Below are positions 61,224-64,000 of a stretch of DNA of 64,000 nucleotides, piece after piece. The stretch's first letter is position 1. Every line of letters begins with the position of its first letter. A program made the translations under genes and the position numbers. The stretch covers positions 186,001 through 250,000 of the forward strand of contig NZ_JACEFJ010000002.1 in NCBI RefSeq assembly GCF_015354735.1, written 5' to 3'. Under the pieces are notes generated by a model. It was not told the DNA's origin, searched no databases, and was given only the letters and a program-made list of their open reading frames with translations. Source of the DNA: Pararhodonellum marinum (GTDB lineage Bacteria > Bacteroidota > Bacteroidia > Cytophagales > Cyclobacteriaceae).

Positions 61224-61698
61224 ACAGCATTTAATTTTTTAACTATTTCAAATTTTCTTAACCTAAAAGAAAAAAAGATTTGTTCTGGATAATGGCCCAT
61301 TGGGGTGAAAGTGGATTTTTACGGCTGTAAAAATCAATGGATTCCAACATTTCTTATTTCCTAACCATTGGCCCAAATGACTTTATCTTTTTGCAAACAT
61401 TCTTAAAATCCAATTTGGTTCACAAAATTATAAGGAAATCCAGCATGAAATTCATATTCATTCCTATTATTTAAATGAAATCATTGTAATTGCCATAGAA
61501 TATTCTTAAGTTGAAACTTAACGGGTAATTGAAGTTTTGTTCCCTCCCCATCCTGCACTTTTTAACAGTAGTCAAGGAAATACCCGATAGTCTTGATCCC
61601 CAATTTTATTTTGGTTTGATGGTGTTGAACTTTTTGCAAAAGTTCTTCAGAGTTAGCTTCGATTTATTTGGTTTCAAAATTATTTTAACTGCGATTTG
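61224..61698. other. 475-base intergenic stretch
   Basis: An AT-rich gap between divergent slyD and the DUF5723 gene, stops in all frames and no plausible gene. It contains a perfect hairpin at 61314-61335: GATTTTTAC (61314-61322) and GTAAAAATC (61327-61335) with loop GGCT, without a T run. I see no RNA gene. Confidence 0.5.
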
Positions 61699-63084
61699 AT
61701 GCTCAAAAACAATGTTTTCGCTATTGCCTTTTGTTTAGTTTTGGTCGGATATCAGCAAAATGCAATGGCTCAAATGTATGAAAGTGAAGGTAGGATGATT
61801 TGTTGTGGAGACAGTCTTCTAACCGGAAATGCACAGGCCATCCGCGTCAACCCTGCCTTTCTTAGTCAAAGGGGGAAAAAAGTATCCACATTTGGTTTTT
61901 TGCAGATTGGTTTTAATTTTCACAGCAATCAACTGAATTTTGCAGAAGTCTTGCGCTTTGGGTTTTCAGACAATGTCATTCCAGAATTGGAGAGACAGGA
62001 TATATTGGACCGTGGAGATGATCAAACGGCATACATATGGAATGCCAATCTGGACTTTACTTGGTTATCCTATTCCGTATTTGACCCCAAGTTTGGAGGC
62101 TTGTCCATCAGCCTGAGGGACCGGATAAACCAGAGAAGCCTTATTCCCAACGAATTCTTGGGTGTGCTGTTTTTCGGTACCAACTCTCCGGCCTTTGAAG
62201 AATTGACTCCAGACCAAAGACTATCCATTGGAAATGGAACCCAAACCCAGTACACTCACTTGAGGGAACTGACACTGAGTTATGCACGCAGTATAGTCAA
62301 GCAGGAAAATTTTTCCATTGACCTCGGAGCAACTTTCTCCAAAATCTGGGGTGTAGGTTATTTTGACAGTTACATTGATAACCAAAGGTTGCGGGGAGGC
62401 TCCTCATTTTCTGCTTTCTATGATGTAGATTATAGTAGTGTTTCTTCCAGTCTTGAGAACATCAGTGGAGGTCTTTTAGATACTTCTGGAGGTGGTTTTC
62501 TTTTGGATCTTGGGGTGGATATGAAAGTAAAAGGATTAGGGCGATTCAGTGCATCGATCCTTGACATTGGAAGCATGAATTGGAATGATAACATCACAGT
62601 GGCGGACGCCGATTTTGAAACAGTTTTGGGTGGGGTGGGTGATGGGATCATTCAAAATTATTCCATCATTGAAAACCTGGACCGGCTTTACGATGCCTCC
62701 AACCACCAACCTGGACCTGCATTTACTTCTCCATTTGCCACCAAGTTAAGACTCAATACACTCTTTTATCTAGGGCCTTCCATGAACATCAGTACGGATT
62801 TTATGATTCCACTTCGGTCGTTTGATAACGAACTCCCTATGTTTTACAACCCAGCCTTCTATTCAGGCTATTTCAACTGGTCCCCCCTTGACGGCATAGT
62901 CAATCTTAGCGCAGGGGTGTTTTATGGCGCTGAAGTCAATTTCAGGATACCCGTGGGTGTTTCCATAGGTCTTACAGAATCCTTATTTGTGTCATTGGCC
63001 GTAAACGACATCAATACCATTTTCCTCAGAGGTATTGACCCTTTTGCCGGCGTGTCCATCAATTTTATGAATATAAAATATTAA
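61699..63084 (+). CDS. DUF5723-type exported beta-barrel protein
   Basis: A TTG lies directly before the ATG at 61699, which I take as the start (461 residues). Signal peptide MLKNNVFAIAFCLVLVG, ending NAMAQ. The rest is rich in alternating strands with aromatic residues (YIWNANLDFTWLSYSVF, LSYARSIVKQENFSIDLG, LFVSLAVNDINTIFLRG). This pattern and the start AIRVNPAFLSQRGKKVSTFGF fit DUF5723 proteins, probably outer-membrane barrels related to gliding or transport accessory proteins. Function unknown. Confidence 0.75.
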   Translation: MLKNNVFAIAFCLVLVGYQQNAMAQMYESEGRMICCGDSLLTGNAQAIRVNPAFLSQRGKKVSTFGFLQIGFNFHSNQLNFAEVLRFGFSDNVIPELERQDILDRGDDQTAYIWNANLDFTWLSYSVFDPKFGGLSISLRDRINQRSLIPNEFLGVLFFGTNSPAFEELTPDQRLSIGNGTQTQYTHLRELTLSYARSIVKQENFSIDLGATFSKIWGVGYFDSYIDNQRLRGGSSFSAFYDVDYSSVSSSLENISGGLLDTSGGGFLLDLGVDMKVKGLGRFSASILDIGSMNWNDNITVADADFETVLGGVGDGIIQNYSIIENLDRLYDASNHQPGPAFTSPFATKLRLNTLFYLGPSMNISTDFMIPLRSFDNELPMFYNPAFYSGYFNWSPLDGIVNLSAGVFYGAEVNFRIPVGVSIGLTESLFVSLAVNDINTIFLRGIDPFAGVSINFMNIKY

Positions 63085-63106
63085 AAAGTGACAGCTTGAC
63101 GAATTC

Positions 63107-64000
63107 TTAATACCTAAAAGCCAATTTAATCCCCCCAAACCAATTTCTGCCTGGCGCAGGTTGAAAATACCTGCCCCCAAAGGCATTGAGGTCATTGCCT
63201 AGACTATAGGTCTCGTCCAAAAGATTTTCCAATCCGGTATATACCTCAAAATCCAACTTGGCAGCAACTGTACTTCTCCAACCCAACCTGGTACTGATCA
63301 GATTATAGGCATCCTGATACACCGTATTGCCGTCGTTGAGCGGTATTTCATCTACAAACTGATGGGTAAAATTCAGGTATATACCAGATCGGTTGCTCAA
63401 ATCTACTTGGTTTACCAGGGTATTGGGTGCCACACCAGTAAGTTGGTTTCCTGTAAAATCCTCTCCTCCTCTTTCATAATCACTGAATTGGAAGTAATGC
63501 CCGGTAAACGCATGGGTGATCTTGAGTTGATTGATAAAGGCACCCTGCTGCTGAATAAGCAAATAATCCAGTTGAACTTCGATGCCCTTTTGGTCTGTGG
63601 CACCAGCATTTCTAAACAATACGACTCCCTGTTCATTGGTAAATGTTGTAATTGTTTCATCTAGCTGAAAATAAAAAGCACTTGCATCTAAATTAACTCT
63701 GCTATTGATGAAAACAGCCCTGTATCCGAGTTCATAGTTAATGCCCTTTTCAGCTTCCAATTCCAAGTTAACACTTCCTTCGTTGGTCCTAACCTCATCA
63801 ATGGTTGGTGGTGAAAATCCTGAACTGATACTTCCATGCACCGCTGATTGCTGATTAAGCTGATAGGCCAAAGCCACTCTGGGAATTACAATGGGATCAA
63901 ATCTGCGGCTGTTGAATGCTGGTTCGTTGGGCCCGGCATCTATGGATCTATCAATATCGAATCTGGAATAATTTTGACTAAGCCCCACAGTAAGCAGGGT
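63107..64000 (-). CDS. TonB-dependent receptor, C-terminal part, cut by the right edge
   Basis: The frame is open to base 64000, so the N-terminal signal, plug domain and TonB box lie outside. The visible 297 residues are the second half of the barrel: SAVHGSISSGFSPPTIDEVR and EAEKGINYELGYRAVFINSR are conserved receptor motifs, and the end GGIKLAFRY has the aromatic C-terminus needed for outer-membrane insertion. Its ligand (iron chelate or other) cannot be told. It is convergent with the DUF5723 gene. Confidence 0.9.
   Translation of the reverse strand, partial: TLLTVGLSQNYSRFDIDRSIDAGPNEPAFNSRRFDPIVIPRVALAYQLNQQSAVHGSISSGFSPPTIDEVRTNEGSVNLELEAEKGINYELGYRAVFINSRVNLDASAFYFQLDETITTFTNEQGVVLFRNAGATDQKGIEVQLDYLLIQQQGAFINQLKITHAFTGHYFQFSDYERGGEDFTGNQLTGVAPNTLVNQVDLSNRSGIYLNFTHQFVDEIPLNDGNTVYQDAYNLISTRLGWRSTVAAKLDFEVYTGLENLLDETYSLGNDLNAFGGRYFQPAPGRNWFGGIKLAFRY

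Noticed and set aside
1-64000. tRNA, rRNA, CRISPR array, transposase or prophage
   Set aside because: None was seen on reading both strands; I cannot run a dedicated search, so a cryptic one is not excluded.

Overview
The window looks like chromosome of a Bacteroidota member, most likely a Cytophagales/Cyclobacteriaceae-type bacterium. Evidence: Bacteroidota-style -7 promoter boxes (TAnnTTTG) just before many starts; few Shine-Dalgarno sequences; a MurF-Alr fusion; an about 1,100-residue SecA; a TonB-dependent receptor; DUF3857 and DUF5723 proteins; many lipoproteins; and Tat-type signals on sugar isomerase and Gfo/Idh enzymes. The lineage below phylum is inference. I saw no tRNA, rRNA, CRISPR, phage or insertion sequence.

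Layout. 1-2.2 kb: DUF3857 proteins, convergent with an FeS photolyase (2.2-3.7 kb). 3.75-5.3 kb: gene-poor stretch with a doubtful ORF, hairpins and decayed repeats. 5.3-9.25 kb: lysA, a possible small minus-strand gene, and an RprXY-like two-component system. 9.2-12.6 kb: Pif1-like helicase, COG0523 GTPase and a secreted Cys protein in one operon. 12.8-18.2 kb: membrane MutS-like ATPase, wecB, murF-alr. 18.3-21 kb: lipoprotein, ohrR-ohr, double-redoxin lipoprotein. 21.1-26.5 kb: Tat-exported sugar isomerase and oxidoreductase, then ribokinase, nucleoside hydrolase and sugar permease. 26.5-31.3 kb: fbpABC iron importer divergent from oxyR. 31.3-39.5 kb: serine-hydrolase-like protein, SDR reductase, M20 dipeptidase, DsbD, S1/P1 nuclease, M20 amidohydrolase. 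39.4-44.3 kb: SPOR lipoprotein, secA, dapF. 44.5-49.6 kb: exported SOD, heme-motif DUF3365 protein, YdjC deacetylase, debranching-type glycosidase. 49.7-53.4 kb: secreted protein, outer-membrane barrel, HAD phosphatase, YjbQ, radA. 53.5-57.5 kb: polA and two small envelope proteins. 57.5-64 kb: sugar isomerase, membrane protein, amidase, SlyD-type isomerase, DUF5723 protein and the end of a TonB-dependent receptor.

Most genes are ordinary housekeeping or envelope genes. Functional themes are peptidoglycan precursors (lysA, dapF, murF-alr), oxidative stress (ohrR-ohr, oxyR, exported SOD, redoxins), iron import next to oxyR, and ribose/nucleoside salvage. The points most worth a second look are an OhrR homologue with Ser at the sensing-cysteine position and no Cys at all, a beta-lactamase-fold protein that has lost its catalytic Lys and Tyr, perfect hairpins directly before start codons, a terminator buried in an opposing gene, a palindrome shared by the fbp and oxyR promoters, and a possible unannotated small gene upstream of lysA. 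I did not find a clear multi-gene system that I would call undescribed.
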